A stretch of DNA of 10,161 nucleotides from Candidatus Dormiibacterota bacterium (GTDB lineage Bacteria; Chloroflexota; Dormibacteria; Aeolococcales; Aeolococcaceae). The stretch lies in assembly GCA_955651875.1 (NCBI GenBank), contig CATPAP010000262.1, positions 1 to 10,161 of the forward strand, written 5' to 3'. Under the pieces are notes generated by a model. It was not told the DNA's origin, did no database searches, and worked only from the letters and a program-made list of their open reading frames with translations. Made by a program: the position numbers and the translations under genes. Positions 1 through 5,415 of this stretch are shown piece after piece. Positions within the stretch are counted from its first letter, which is position 1. Each line of letters opens with the position of its first letter.

Positions 1-473
1 ACCAGCTCCATGAGGTTGCCGCTGAACTGACGCGCCACCTGGCTGCTGGGCAGGAATCCGCGCAGACCCATGATGTTGACGATCAGTCCGCCCTTGTTCT
101 GCTCACGCACCTCGGCGTCGAGGATCTCGCCCTCCGACTCCTTCTGCGCGACCGCCTGCCAGATGCCCTCGGCGCGCGCCTTGCGCAGAGAGAGGACGAC
201 GTTGCCGTCCTCGTTCTCAGGCTGGACGACGTAGACCTTGACCTGGTCGCCGGGGTTGAGCACCACCGGCGCCTCGCCGCGGGCGCTGAGCTCGCGGTTG
301 GAGATGATCCCCTCGGATTTGGCGCCGATGTCGACGAGCACCTCGTCGGGGTCGACGCGCACCACCGTGCCGTCCACGATGTCGCCATGCGCGAGTGCGC
401 GGATCGAATGCTCCTCCTCGGCGAGGAGCTGCTCCATGGTGACGTCTTCTTCAGGGGCCAGGGTCGCGGTCAA
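1..473 (-). CDS. rpsA: 30S ribosomal protein S1, N-terminal part (3' end outside window)
   Basis: S1 binds mRNA on the 30S subunit through repeated OB-fold S1 domains. The 157 visible residues carry one complete S1 domain (about residues 29-97: GDIVDGTVVRV, VDIGAKSEGIIS, GNVVLSLRKA) and the start of a second (about 115 on: GEILDAEV, GLRGFLPSSQV). The LPSSQV turn is typical of ribosomal S1. The gene runs off the left edge, so the number of S1 repeats is unknown. I chose the TTG at 473-471 because AAAGGAG (478-484) lies four bases upstream. An in-frame ATG at 437-435 (residue 13) is the alternative, but it lacks an equally good ribosome site. The acidic lead (MEQLLAEEEHSIRAL) before the first domain is usual for S1 of Terrabacteria. 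No gene in the window is co-directional upstream, so a promoter must lie in 474-872. Function is near certain; the exact start is fairly sure. Confidence 0.95.
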   Translation of the reverse strand, partial: MTATLAPEEDVTMEQLLAEEEHSIRALAHGDIVDGTVVRVDPDEVLVDIGAKSEGIISNRELSARGEAPVVLNPGDQVKVYVVQPENEDGNVVLSLRKARAEGIWQAVAQKESEGEILDAEVREQNKGGLIVNIMGLRGFLPSSQVARQFSGNLMEL

Positions 474-477
474 GCTT

Positions 478-484
478 CTCCTTT
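478..484 (-). promoter_or_regulatory. Shine-Dalgarno site deciding the rpsA TTG start
   Basis: The minus strand reads AAAGGAG, then AAGC, then TTG. A second purine run, GGGAGG, lies a little further upstream. This is what favours the TTG at 473 over the internal ATG at 437. Confidence 0.7.
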
Positions 485-650
485 GGTACCTCCCAGCGGC
501 ACTGCGGCGGCGACACACCGGCGCCGACGGGTCGCCGGGTCACCTGCGGGTCTCCATGCCTGATGGGAACGCTGCGGGCTCTGCCCGCGGAATGATCGCG
601 GTGGTGGCTCTGACGGGCGCAAGCGTCCGTGCCGAATGCGATCTGGGGGA

Positions 651-656
651 AGTGTA
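651..656 (-). promoter_or_regulatory. candidate -10 box of rpsA promoter
   Basis: The minus strand reads TACACT, a good TANNNT -10 hexamer in very GC-rich surroundings and identical to the box at 2835-2840. Transcription would start near 644, giving an rpsA leader of about 170 bases. No convincing -35 lies 16-18 bases upstream; a TTGCAA is present but only 12 bases away. The box is seen directly; its use as the rpsA promoter is inference. Confidence 0.45.
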
Positions 657-690
657 GCGGACAGGCGGTTGCAAGTTCGATTCGGGGGCG

Positions 691-771
691 GGCGGGGAGG
701 CCGTGGCCTTCGCCGCACACAGGCTTCGCAGGTGTCTGCAGATCGGAGCTCGACCCCCCCGCCTCCCCGCC
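691..771. repeat. long-loop inverted repeat in intergenic region
   Basis: GGCGGGGAGGC at 691-701 is the exact reverse complement of GCCTCCCCGCC at 761-771. The intervening 59 bases contain a small self-complementary element, AGGCC-GT-GGCCT (698-709). It could be the closing stem of a structured transcript. With such G/C-biased arms, chance cannot be excluded. Confidence 0.4.
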
Positions 772-831
772 TTCCCGGAGAGCGATGTCGGCGATTCGTT
801 GCCGTGTGGTATCCGGGTGGCTACGTGCGGG

Positions 832-863
832 AGCGTGGTCCGTCGCACCCGCGGTGCCACGCT
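832..863 (+). promoter_or_regulatory. stem-loop just upstream of zinc-ribbon gene start
   Basis: AGCGTG (832-837) pairs with CACGCT (858-863). Inside it GCACC (845-849) pairs with GGTGC (853-857) around the loop CGC. The right-hand arms are contiguous, and seven bases bulge on the left. It ends four bases before the GGAG preceding the ATG at 873, so it could affect access to that start. No U-run follows, so it is not an obvious terminator. Confidence 0.35.
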
Positions 864-872
864 GCTGGAGCG

Positions 873-1082
873 ATGAGAGTCACCATCACCTGCGAAGACT
901 GCGGCGAACGCCACCGGCTCGAGCGTCACGTGACCGAGCCCGGACCGATCTGGATCGTTTGCCACGCATGTGAGCTCCCGCTCCAGGCCGTGCTCGACGG
1001 ACCCACCCCCGCACCCGTGCAGACGCATGCCGTGTGGGGCGACATCCTCGACCTCAGTACGGGCGTCCGCCCCGCGGCCTGA
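873..1082 (+). CDS. small zinc-ribbon protein, function unknown
   Basis: The 69-residue protein has two CxxC knuckles: TCEDCG (Cys7, Cys10) and VCHAC (Cys30, Cys33). Their 19-residue spacing fits one four-cysteine zinc ribbon. A Pro-rich linker (about residues 44-49) and a short tail ending in GVRPAA follow. It is probably cytoplasmic, as there is no signal peptide or membrane segment. Third codon positions are strongly G/C throughout, which supports real coding. The start is the ATG directly before the first knuckle. The GGAG at 867-870 is only two bases from it, so initiation may be weak or depend on the hairpin upstream. It stands alone, divergent from rpsA and about 120 bases before the next ORF. 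Family membership beyond zinc ribbon is not recognisable, and no function is proposed. Confidence 0.65.
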   Translation: MRVTITCEDCGERHRLERHVTEPGPIWIVCHACELPLQAVLDGPTPAPVQTHAVWGDILDLSTGVRPAA

Positions 1083-1096
1083 CCGCTCGGCGGCAA

Positions 1097-1106
1097 CGAC
1101 CGGTCG
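1097..1106. promoter_or_regulatory. palindrome, possible operator half of a pair
   Basis: CGACCGGTCG is a perfect 10-base palindrome just after the zinc-ribbon stop codon. It shares GACCG/CGGTC half-sites with the element at 1157-1173 upstream of the degV unit. A regulator site is inference. Confidence 0.25.
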
Positions 1107-1156
1107 CTTCACAGCGGCCCGTGGAGCGCATGGCGGCGCTCGTCGCGCCGCTGAGT

Positions 1157-1173
1157 GACCGATCCGATCGGTC
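1157..1173. promoter_or_regulatory. inverted repeat upstream of the degV promoter box
   Basis: GACCGAT (1157-1163) and ATCGGTC (1167-1173) are perfect 7-base arms around CCG. The element lies just upstream of the candidate -10 box at 1187, covering the -35 area. It could be an operator for the degV-plsY unit, or less likely a factor-independent terminator for the preceding gene (no T-run follows). Confidence 0.35.
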
Positions 1174-1186
1174 GCGACCCCCGTGC

Positions 1187-1192
1187 TAGCAT
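1187..1192 (+). promoter_or_regulatory. candidate extended -10 box for degV unit
   Basis: TAGCAT is preceded by TG at the extended -10 position (TGC-TAGCAT). Transcription starting about seven bases downstream would fall near 1199, only a few bases before the ATG of the small upstream ORF at 1203. No clear -35 hexamer is visible; the palindrome occupies that area. Confidence 0.4.
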
Positions 1193-1202
1193 CGAGCTCT
1201 CC

Positions 1203-1232
1203 ATGCAAACACGGTCCCGGCTGTGGTGGTGA
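1203..1232 (+). CDS. nine-codon upstream ORF (possible leader peptide) before degV
   Basis: ATG at 1203 opens a nine-codon frame encoding MQTRSRLWW, ending at TGA 1230-1232. That stop overlaps the third of three tandem GTG codons (1223, 1226, 1229) that can start DegV; GTG 1229 and the TGA share a GTGA 4-base overlap. The candidate -10 at 1187-1192 would make the transcript start almost at this ATG. DegV has no visible Shine-Dalgarno site, so translational coupling from this frame would explain its initiation. The Trp-Trp end recalls attenuator leader peptides, but no terminator/antiterminator pair follows. It is very short and may be chance. Confidence 0.35.
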   Translation: MQTRSRLWW

Positions 1233-2104
1233 ACGGCCGGCGCGTCGCACTCGTCGTCGACAGCGGAGCGGCGCTCGAGCAGCGGCCGGACGGTGGACTC
1301 GCCGTCGTGCCGATGTATGTCCTCATCGGTGACACCACCCTGGACAGCGCGGCGGACGGCGAGATGTACGTGCGCCTGCGTCGCGGCGAGCGGGCAACGA
1401 CCTCGACGCCCAGCCCCGGCGACTACCTCACCGCCTTCGAGAGCCTTGCCGGCAGGGTCGAGTCGATCATCTGCCTGACCATCCCGGCGCGCTGGAGCGG
1501 GACCTTCGCGAGCGCGACCATCGCGGCCAGGATGTTCGGCGTCGACCGAGAGGCACCGACGATCGACGTTGTCGAGACGCCGACGGCCGCCGTCGGGTAC
1601 GGGCTGGTGGCGCGCATCGCCGCCGCCCTGTGCGAGGCCGGTGCGGACCGCGCCGCTGTCCTGTCGCGCGTGCGCAGCGCGTGCGAGGAGGTGCGCATGT
1701 ACGGCGCGTTGGAGACGCTCGAGTACGTTGCGCGGAGCGGGCGTGTGCCGGCGCTAGTGGCGGGGGTCTCCGACGCGCTCCACGTCCGCCCCGTCTTCGA
1801 GATGCACGGTGGCGGGACAGCCCGCGTCGGCCTGGCGCGCACCGAAGGAGGTGTCCTGCGCGCGCTGGAGCGGGTGGCGCAGGAACGCCTCGACCCCGCG
1901 CGCCGGCACTGGCTGATGCTCTTCCACGCCGACGCCGGAGACACCGCGCGTCGGCTCCGCGAACGGCTGCTGACGGTGTGCGACGTCGCGCGCGACGAGA
2001 CCGTCGCCCTGGCCCCGATCATCGGCGTGTACACGGGTCCGGGGGCGGTCGGCTTCGGGGCCCTGCCCATGGACGATTCCGATCCGGCCCTGATGCAGGC
2101 ATGA
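1223..2104 (+). CDS. DegV family fatty-acid-binding protein
   Basis: DegV proteins bind a fatty acid between two domains. In Gram-positive bacteria FakB members present it to the kinase FakA for phosphorylation and entry into phospholipid synthesis. The 293 residues match the usual length. Seen in order: an opening strand with VVDSGA (about 11-16), the ligand-site motif TSTPSPGDY (60-68, family TSxPSP), PARWSGTFASA (88-98, family SGTYxSA), the C-terminal HADAGDTARRL and the closing IGVYTGPGAVGFGAL. The start lies in a run of GTG codons at 1223/1226/1229 with no Shine-Dalgarno; 1229 overlaps the stop of a nine-codon upstream frame. The gene ends in an ATGA overlap with the next gene, a PlsY-like protein, which fits a lipid role. 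Whether it is a true FakB is not settled: no FakA/DhaK-like gene is in the window. Confidence 0.92.
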   Translation: MVVNGRRVALVVDSGAALEQRPDGGLAVVPMYVLIGDTTLDSAADGEMYVRLRRGERATTSTPSPGDYLTAFESLAGRVESIICLTIPARWSGTFASATIAARMFGVDREAPTIDVVETPTAAVGYGLVARIAAALCEAGADRAAVLSRVRSACEEVRMYGALETLEYVARSGRVPALVAGVSDALHVRPVFEMHGGGTARVGLARTEGGVLRALERVAQERLDPARRHWLMLFHADAGDTARRLRERLLTVCDVARDETVALAPIIGVYTGPGAVGFGALPMDDSDPALMQA

Positions 2105-2790
2105 ACCACCCGCCGACCGCGGTCGCCGCGATCGTCCTGATCGGCGCCTACCTGGTCGGCTCGGTGCCGGTGGCGTGGTTGCTGGGACGCTGGCGCCACC
2201 TCGAGCTGCGTGACGTGGGCTCCGGCAACCCCGGCACGAGCAACCTGTTCCGCAATGCCGGCACGGGCATCGCGGCGCTGTCCGGCCCGCTGCAGTTTGC
2301 CCAGGGCGTCATCCCCGTGCTCATCGCCCGCGCGGTCGGAGGCGATCAGGCTTTCATCGAGATCGTCGCCGTCTGCGCGGTGGTGGGTAACGGTTGGCCG
2401 ATCTGGCTGGGTTTCAACGGCCAGCGCGGCATCGCGGTCGCGACCGGCGCCGCCGCCGCGATCGACCCGGCGCTCCTCGTAATCCTGCTCATCTGCTTCA
2501 CCGTGGGCGCGCTCAGCCACGCCATCGCCGTCGGGGTGCTCGCCGGCTTCTCGCTGCTGCCGATCGCCGCGGCGTGGATCGGCGGCCGCGGCCTGGCCCT
2601 CACCTGCTGTGCCCTGCTCCTCGCGATCGTGCTGCGCCGGCTCGAGGGCCTCACCGCGGACCTGCGCAAAGCGGATTCCCGCCAGCAGCGCCGCATCCTG
2701 GTTCGCCGGGCGCTCCTCGACGAGCGTCCCGGGAAGGTGCTGGTGGGGACGCGCGAGGAGCCGGGGCCGGCCGAACACGGCGGGGTCTGA
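2101..2790 (+). CDS. PlsY-like glycerol-3-phosphate acyltransferase family membrane protein, divergent
   Basis: PlsY transfers an acyl group from acyl-phosphate to glycerol 3-phosphate in the membrane. The 229-residue product shows the family layout: a first membrane helix (about 8-29, GSVPVAWLLG), the motif GSGNPGTSNLFRNAG (40-54), a helix ending LQFAQG (64-69), a second loop GNGWPIWLGFNGQRG (96-110), then hydrophobic helices at about 122-146 and 147-178. Several family hallmarks are altered. The lysine of the usual DxxKG is replaced by Gln/Ala, the GHxFPxxxGFxGGKG histidine is Asn97, its GGKG is GQRG, and the C-terminal RHRxN motif reads RRLEGLT. A polar Arg-rich tail (185-229) ends the protein. 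The ATGA overlap with degV (2101-2104) indicates coupling. It may be a PlsY with changed chemistry or a non-catalytic relative, so I withhold the symbol. A hairpin follows the stop immediately. Confidence 0.8.
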   Translation: MNHPPTAVAAIVLIGAYLVGSVPVAWLLGRWRHLELRDVGSGNPGTSNLFRNAGTGIAALSGPLQFAQGVIPVLIARAVGGDQAFIEIVAVCAVVGNGWPIWLGFNGQRGIAVATGAAAAIDPALLVILLICFTVGALSHAIAVGVLAGFSLLPIAAAWIGGRGLALTCCALLLAIVLRRLEGLTADLRKADSRQQRRILVRRALLDERPGKVLVGTREEPGPAEHGGV

Positions 2791-2805
2791 TCCGGCCGGG
2801 CCGGA
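2791..2805 (+). terminator. hairpin directly after the plsY-like stop codon
   Basis: TCCGGC (2791-2796) and GCCGGA (2800-2805) form a perfect 6-bp stem around CGG, starting at the base after the stop. No T-run follows, so intrinsic termination would be weak. Its position before a separate promoter box (2835) marks a likely unit boundary. Confidence 0.35.
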
Positions 2806-2834
2806 GGCTGGGCCGGCGGTTGCCGCGCGCCCAA

Positions 2835-2840
2835 TACACT
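2835..2840 (+). promoter_or_regulatory. candidate leaderless promoter box before membrane-protein gene
   Basis: TACACT is followed by exactly six bases (GCGAGC) and then GTG at 2847, in frame with the downstream membrane-protein gene. TANNNT-N6-GTG is the known arrangement for leaderless transcripts in high-GC Gram-positives and Deinococcus. The same layout occurs before clpS (5096-5110). Use of GTG 2847 would add 12 residues to the protein. Confidence 0.5.
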
Positions 2841-2882
2841 GCGAGCGTGGATGCGCAGCCGGTGCCCAATGAGGGTGCCGCC

Positions 2883-3941
2883 ATGACGTCAGGCGCGGCG
2901 ACGCCCACCTCGCTCGTCGCGCGACCACGGCGCAGCCTGCGCCAACGCGTCTTCAGCCGGCGGCGCATCCCGACGCTGCTCGCGTTCCTGGTGATCGGCT
3001 CGCTCATCGTCGCGAGCAACCCCGGCCAGGTCGGCCGCGCCATCGAGCACTTCCACCTCCTCGACATCCCCATCGTCGTCGGCCTCTCGATCGGCTACTA
3101 CGTGCTCCAGGGCGTGCGCTGGTGGACGCTGCTGCGCATCGTCGCCAAGCAGCCGCCGCTCGGCGAGACAGTGCTGATGACGCTGACCGGCCAGGCCACG
3201 GCACTGCTGCCGCTCGGCGAGCTGACCCGCGCCATCCTGCTCGCGCGGGTGCGCAACATCGCGGTCGGCTCGACGATTGCGGCGGTGACCGTGCAGGAGC
3301 TGCTCTACTCGGGACTGCTCATCGCCGCCGCGCTGCCCGGGTCGAGCCATTACTACTTCGCCCGCGCAGGTGTCGCCGCAGCCCTCGGCGGAACCGTGCT
3401 GGTCATCGTCGTGCTGACCGTGCGCCCGGTGTTCCGGCGAGTCCGAGCGGTAGTCGCCCGGATGCCGGTCCTGCGCAGGGTGATGGGGGCAATCGACCAG
3501 CTCCAGGCCGACACGGTGGTGCTCTTCGAGAACTGGCGCACTTACGTGTGGCTGTGGATCAGCGCGGTGCAGGCTCTCATGGCGGTCAGCCTCTTCTACT
3601 TCGTGCTCAACGCCATCGCGCCCGGGCGGGTCGACTGGATGACCGCAGCCTTCATCTACTCGATCAGCAACGTCGCCTCTGCGATCACGTTGTCGCCGGG
3701 GAGTCTCGGCGCCTTCGAGGCGACCACGGCCGGCCTGCTGGTCGCCGCCGGAGGCCTGCCCTTCGGCGTGGCCACGGCCGTCGCCGTCGTGCACCGCCTC
3801 GCCGACAAGGGGTTGAGCGCGGTCATCGGGGTCTCACTCTTCCCCTACGTGCGCGCGCGCTACCACCTGCGCGGCGTCTCGCTCTTCGACCTCCGCGACA
3901 CCCAGACCGCGCAGCAGCGCCCCGGTGGCGATGACAGCTGA
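2883..3941 (+). CDS. LPG-synthase/flippase-like integral membrane protein (PF03706/UPF0104 type)
   Basis: This 352-residue polytopic protein resembles the transmembrane region of lysylphosphatidylglycerol synthase, without the C-terminal aminoacyl-transferase domain. After a basic cytoplasmic lead (about 14-28, many Arg), hydrophobic segments lie near 29-45, 61-78, 130-152, 162-180, 221-246, 255-270, 281-303 and 309-322. Family-type motifs are TGQATALLPLGELTRA (102-117; polar GE with a downstream Arg) and SPGSLGAFEA (271-280). Such proteins handle or flip lipids or lipid-linked sugars. I chose ATG 2883 because GAGGG (2871-2875) lies seven bases upstream. The in-frame GTG 2847 is a credible leaderless alternative, six bases after TACACT. 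The 3' end overlaps the glycosyltransferase gene by 11 bases, so the two are probably co-translated and may act on the same lipid. The specific substrate cannot be told from sequence. Confidence 0.88.
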   Translation: MTSGAATPTSLVARPRRSLRQRVFSRRRIPTLLAFLVIGSLIVASNPGQVGRAIEHFHLLDIPIVVGLSIGYYVLQGVRWWTLLRIVAKQPPLGETVLMTLTGQATALLPLGELTRAILLARVRNIAVGSTIAAVTVQELLYSGLLIAAALPGSSHYYFARAGVAAALGGTVLVIVVLTVRPVFRRVRAVVARMPVLRRVMGAIDQLQADTVVLFENWRTYVWLWISAVQALMAVSLFYFVLNAIAPGRVDWMTAAFIYSISNVASAITLSPGSLGAFEATTAGLLVAAGGLPFGVATAVAVVHRLADKGLSAVIGVSLFPYVRARYHLRGVSLFDLRDTQTAQQRPGGDDS

Positions 3942-5103
3942 GCGGCCGCTGCGCGTCGCCTTCTTCGGTCACGCGCAGGGGCGTCGCGGCGACGGTCTGT
4001 CCACCTACAGCCGCGAGCTGGTGCGCGCCCTGCGCGCACAGGGTGCGGTGATGCGCTTCTTCGCGCACCGCGAGGACGGCGACGTCGTCCCCGTCGCGCC
4101 CGCCGACGCGCTGCTTCTGCAGGCGTGGCACTTCAAGACGGTGACCATCCCCAAACCGGGCTCGATGCGCGCCATCGACGCCGTGCTCGAGGACTTCTCT
4201 CCGGACGTGGTGCACATCTCGTGGAGCTTCTCGCTGCGCGACGGCGCCATCGCCGCCAGCGCACACCGTCTCGGCGCCGTCTGCGTGGCCACCTTCCACC
4301 TCCCCCACGGGCCGACCGGCACGGCCCGGGGCCGCGTCCTCCACGGCCTCTACCGGTATCACCGCATGCATATGCGTCGCGTCGATCGCTGCATCGCCCT
4401 GAGCGGCGAGCAACGCGACCTGTTGGTGCGTGCCGGCTACCCCGCCGCACAGGTGGTGGTGATCCCCAACGGGGTCGACACCGAGGCGATCAGCCCGGGG
4501 CCGTCGCGGCTGCACGATGAGGTGGGGGCGCGGCTGGTGGTTCTGTACATGGGCAGGCTGGACCCGGAGAAGCGCGTGCCGGCGCTTGTCGAGAGCTTCG
4601 TGTCGCTCGGCCTTCCGAGCGACCACGTGCTCTGCATCGCCGGCAACGGCATCCAACGCGAACGGATCCGCGGTCTCGCCGCGCGCCACGCCAACGTGCG
4701 CGTCCTCGGTCTCGTCGATGCCCGGCGCGCAGTCGAGCTGCTGCGGGGCTGCGACGTCTTCGTGCTGCCGTCGACGGCCGAGGGGCTGGCACTCTCCCTC
4801 CTCGAGGCGATGGCGTCGGGCTGCGCGATCGTGGCGACCGACGCAGGCGAGAACGGACGCGCGCTCGTGGACGCCGGCCTGGTCATCCCCATCCACCCGC
4901 TGCGACCGGCCCTCGATGACGCCCTGCGCACGCTCATTGCCGACAGCGATCTGCGAGCGCGGCTCGGGGAGGCGGCGCGGCACCGAACGGTGGCCGACTA
5001 CTCGATGTCGCGCAACACGCGGCGCGTCCTCGACGTCTACGCTGCAGCGCGAACGTCGGCCGCCACGGCGCCGGGCAATCCAACACCGGCCGCGCTACCC
5101 TAG
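3931..5103 (+). CDS. GT4-type glycosyltransferase
   Basis: A 390-residue GT-B retaining glycosyltransferase that moves a sugar from a nucleotide-sugar donor to a lipid or glycan acceptor. The N-terminal acceptor domain opens with RVAFFGH and the glycine-rich GDGLSTYSREL (20-30). The hinge has IPNGVD (178-183). The C-terminal donor domain has GRLDPEKR (208-215), CIAGNG, RVLGLV and the EX7E catalytic pair Glu284/Glu292 in EGLALSLLEAM, followed by ASGCAIVATDAGENG for the sugar nucleotide. No membrane segment is obvious; it is probably cytoplasmic or membrane-associated. The ATG at 3931 lies inside the upstream gene's end; a GTG two codons earlier (3925) is possible. Neither has a strong Shine-Dalgarno site, so initiation is probably coupled. 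Pairing with a PF03706 protein after a PlsY-like gene suggests glycolipid synthesis; acceptor and sugar are unknown. A Pro/Ala-rich tail ends the protein. Confidence 0.9.
   Translation: MTAERPLRVAFFGHAQGRRGDGLSTYSRELVRALRAQGAVMRFFAHREDGDVVPVAPADALLLQAWHFKTVTIPKPGSMRAIDAVLEDFSPDVVHISWSFSLRDGAIAASAHRLGAVCVATFHLPHGPTGTARGRVLHGLYRYHRMHMRRVDRCIALSGEQRDLLVRAGYPAAQVVVIPNGVDTEAISPGPSRLHDEVGARLVVLYMGRLDPEKRVPALVESFVSLGLPSDHVLCIAGNGIQRERIRGLAARHANVRVLGLVDARRAVELLRGCDVFVLPSTAEGLALSLLEAMASGCAIVATDAGENGRALVDAGLVIPIHPLRPALDDALRTLIADSDLRARLGEAARHRTVADYSMSRNTRRVLDVYAAARTSAATAPGNPTPAALP
5096..5101 (+). promoter_or_regulatory. candidate leaderless promoter box before clpS
   Basis: TACCCT is followed by six bases (AGCGAG) and the clpS GTG at 5108. 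The box overlaps the TAG stop of the glycosyltransferase gene, so clpS would have its own promoter despite the four-base gap. It matches the box at 2835-2840 in spacing and at five of six positions. GAGG next to the GTG is too close to serve as an ordinary Shine-Dalgarno site, which also favours leaderless initiation. Confidence 0.5.
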
Positions 5104-5107
5104 CGAG

Positions 5108-5398
5108 GTGACAACGGCCACCCCGGTCCCGGTCGAGAACCCCGTCCGCGAGGACAAGACCGTCCGTGAGCCGGCCTGGAACGTGATCGTGTGGAACGAC
5201 CCGATCACCCTGATGAGCTATGTCGTCCTCGTGCTGCGCAAGCTCTTCGGCTACGACCACACCACCGCGACGACGCTGATGCTGCAGGTGCACGAGGAGG
5301 GCAAGGCGATCGTCGCCACCCAGCCCCGCGAGCAGGCCGAGGTGTCGGTGGCGCGGCTGCACGCCTTCGGGCTCCAAGCCACCCTCGCGCGGCTCTAG
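5108..5398 (+). CDS. clpS: ATP-dependent Clp protease adaptor ClpS
   Basis: ClpS captures proteins with destabilising N-terminal residues and delivers them to the Clp unfoldase (ClpA, or ClpC in Gram-positives) for degradation by ClpP. The 96-residue product has a flexible, charged N-terminal arm (1-22), then the core fold. WNVIVWNDPITLMSYVV (24-40) holds the Asn30-Asp31 pair that binds the substrate amino group and Met36 at the gate position. VHEEGKA (61-67) supplies His62, the third binding residue. EQAEVSVARLHAFGLQATL closes the domain. All key substrate-binding residues are present. The wording NDPITLMSYV and the DUF2017 partner next door are typical of the actinobacterial form. The start is GTG at 5108; the arm's length is normal for ClpS, and an upstream start would run into the glycosyltransferase stop region. 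Confidence 0.95.
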   Translation: MTTATPVPVENPVREDKTVREPAWNVIVWNDPITLMSYVVLVLRKLFGYDHTTATTLMLQVHEEGKAIVATQPREQAEVSVARLHAFGLQATLARL

Positions 5399-5415
5399 CC
5401 GGAGCAGCGGGCCGG

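Larger units (their letters stand above)
474..872. other. divergent intergenic region, rpsA / zinc-ribbon gene
   Basis: About 400 bases without a convincing gene. The left part (474-650) would be the rpsA 5' leader. The right part holds an 11-base perfect inverted repeat (691-701 with 761-771) enclosing about 59 bases, and a compact hairpin (832-863) just before the zinc-ribbon gene. ORFs crossing this stretch are Arg/Pro/Gly-rich shadows without recognisable motifs. No tRNA or known riboswitch could be folded by eye. Confidence 0.6.

Noticed and set aside
664..692. tRNA-like T-arm (AGTTCGATTCGGGGGC)
   Set aside because: The five bases on either side of TTCGATT do not pair, and no acceptor, D or anticodon stems could be found around it.
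799..827. Promoter TTGCCG-N17-TACGTG before the zinc-ribbon gene
   Set aside because: The -10 lacks the final T and part of the hexamer match; the -35 alone is not persuasive in this composition.
1423..2928. 501-codon minus-strand frame opposite degV and the PlsY-like gene
   Set aside because: Composition is shadow-like (Arg/Ala/Asp/His-rich, no hydrophobic core or motif), and it spans two well-supported plus-strand genes and their junction.
3823..4983. 386-codon minus-strand frame opposite the glycosyltransferase
   Set aside because: His/Arg/Gly-rich shadow of a clear GT4 gene; no family features.
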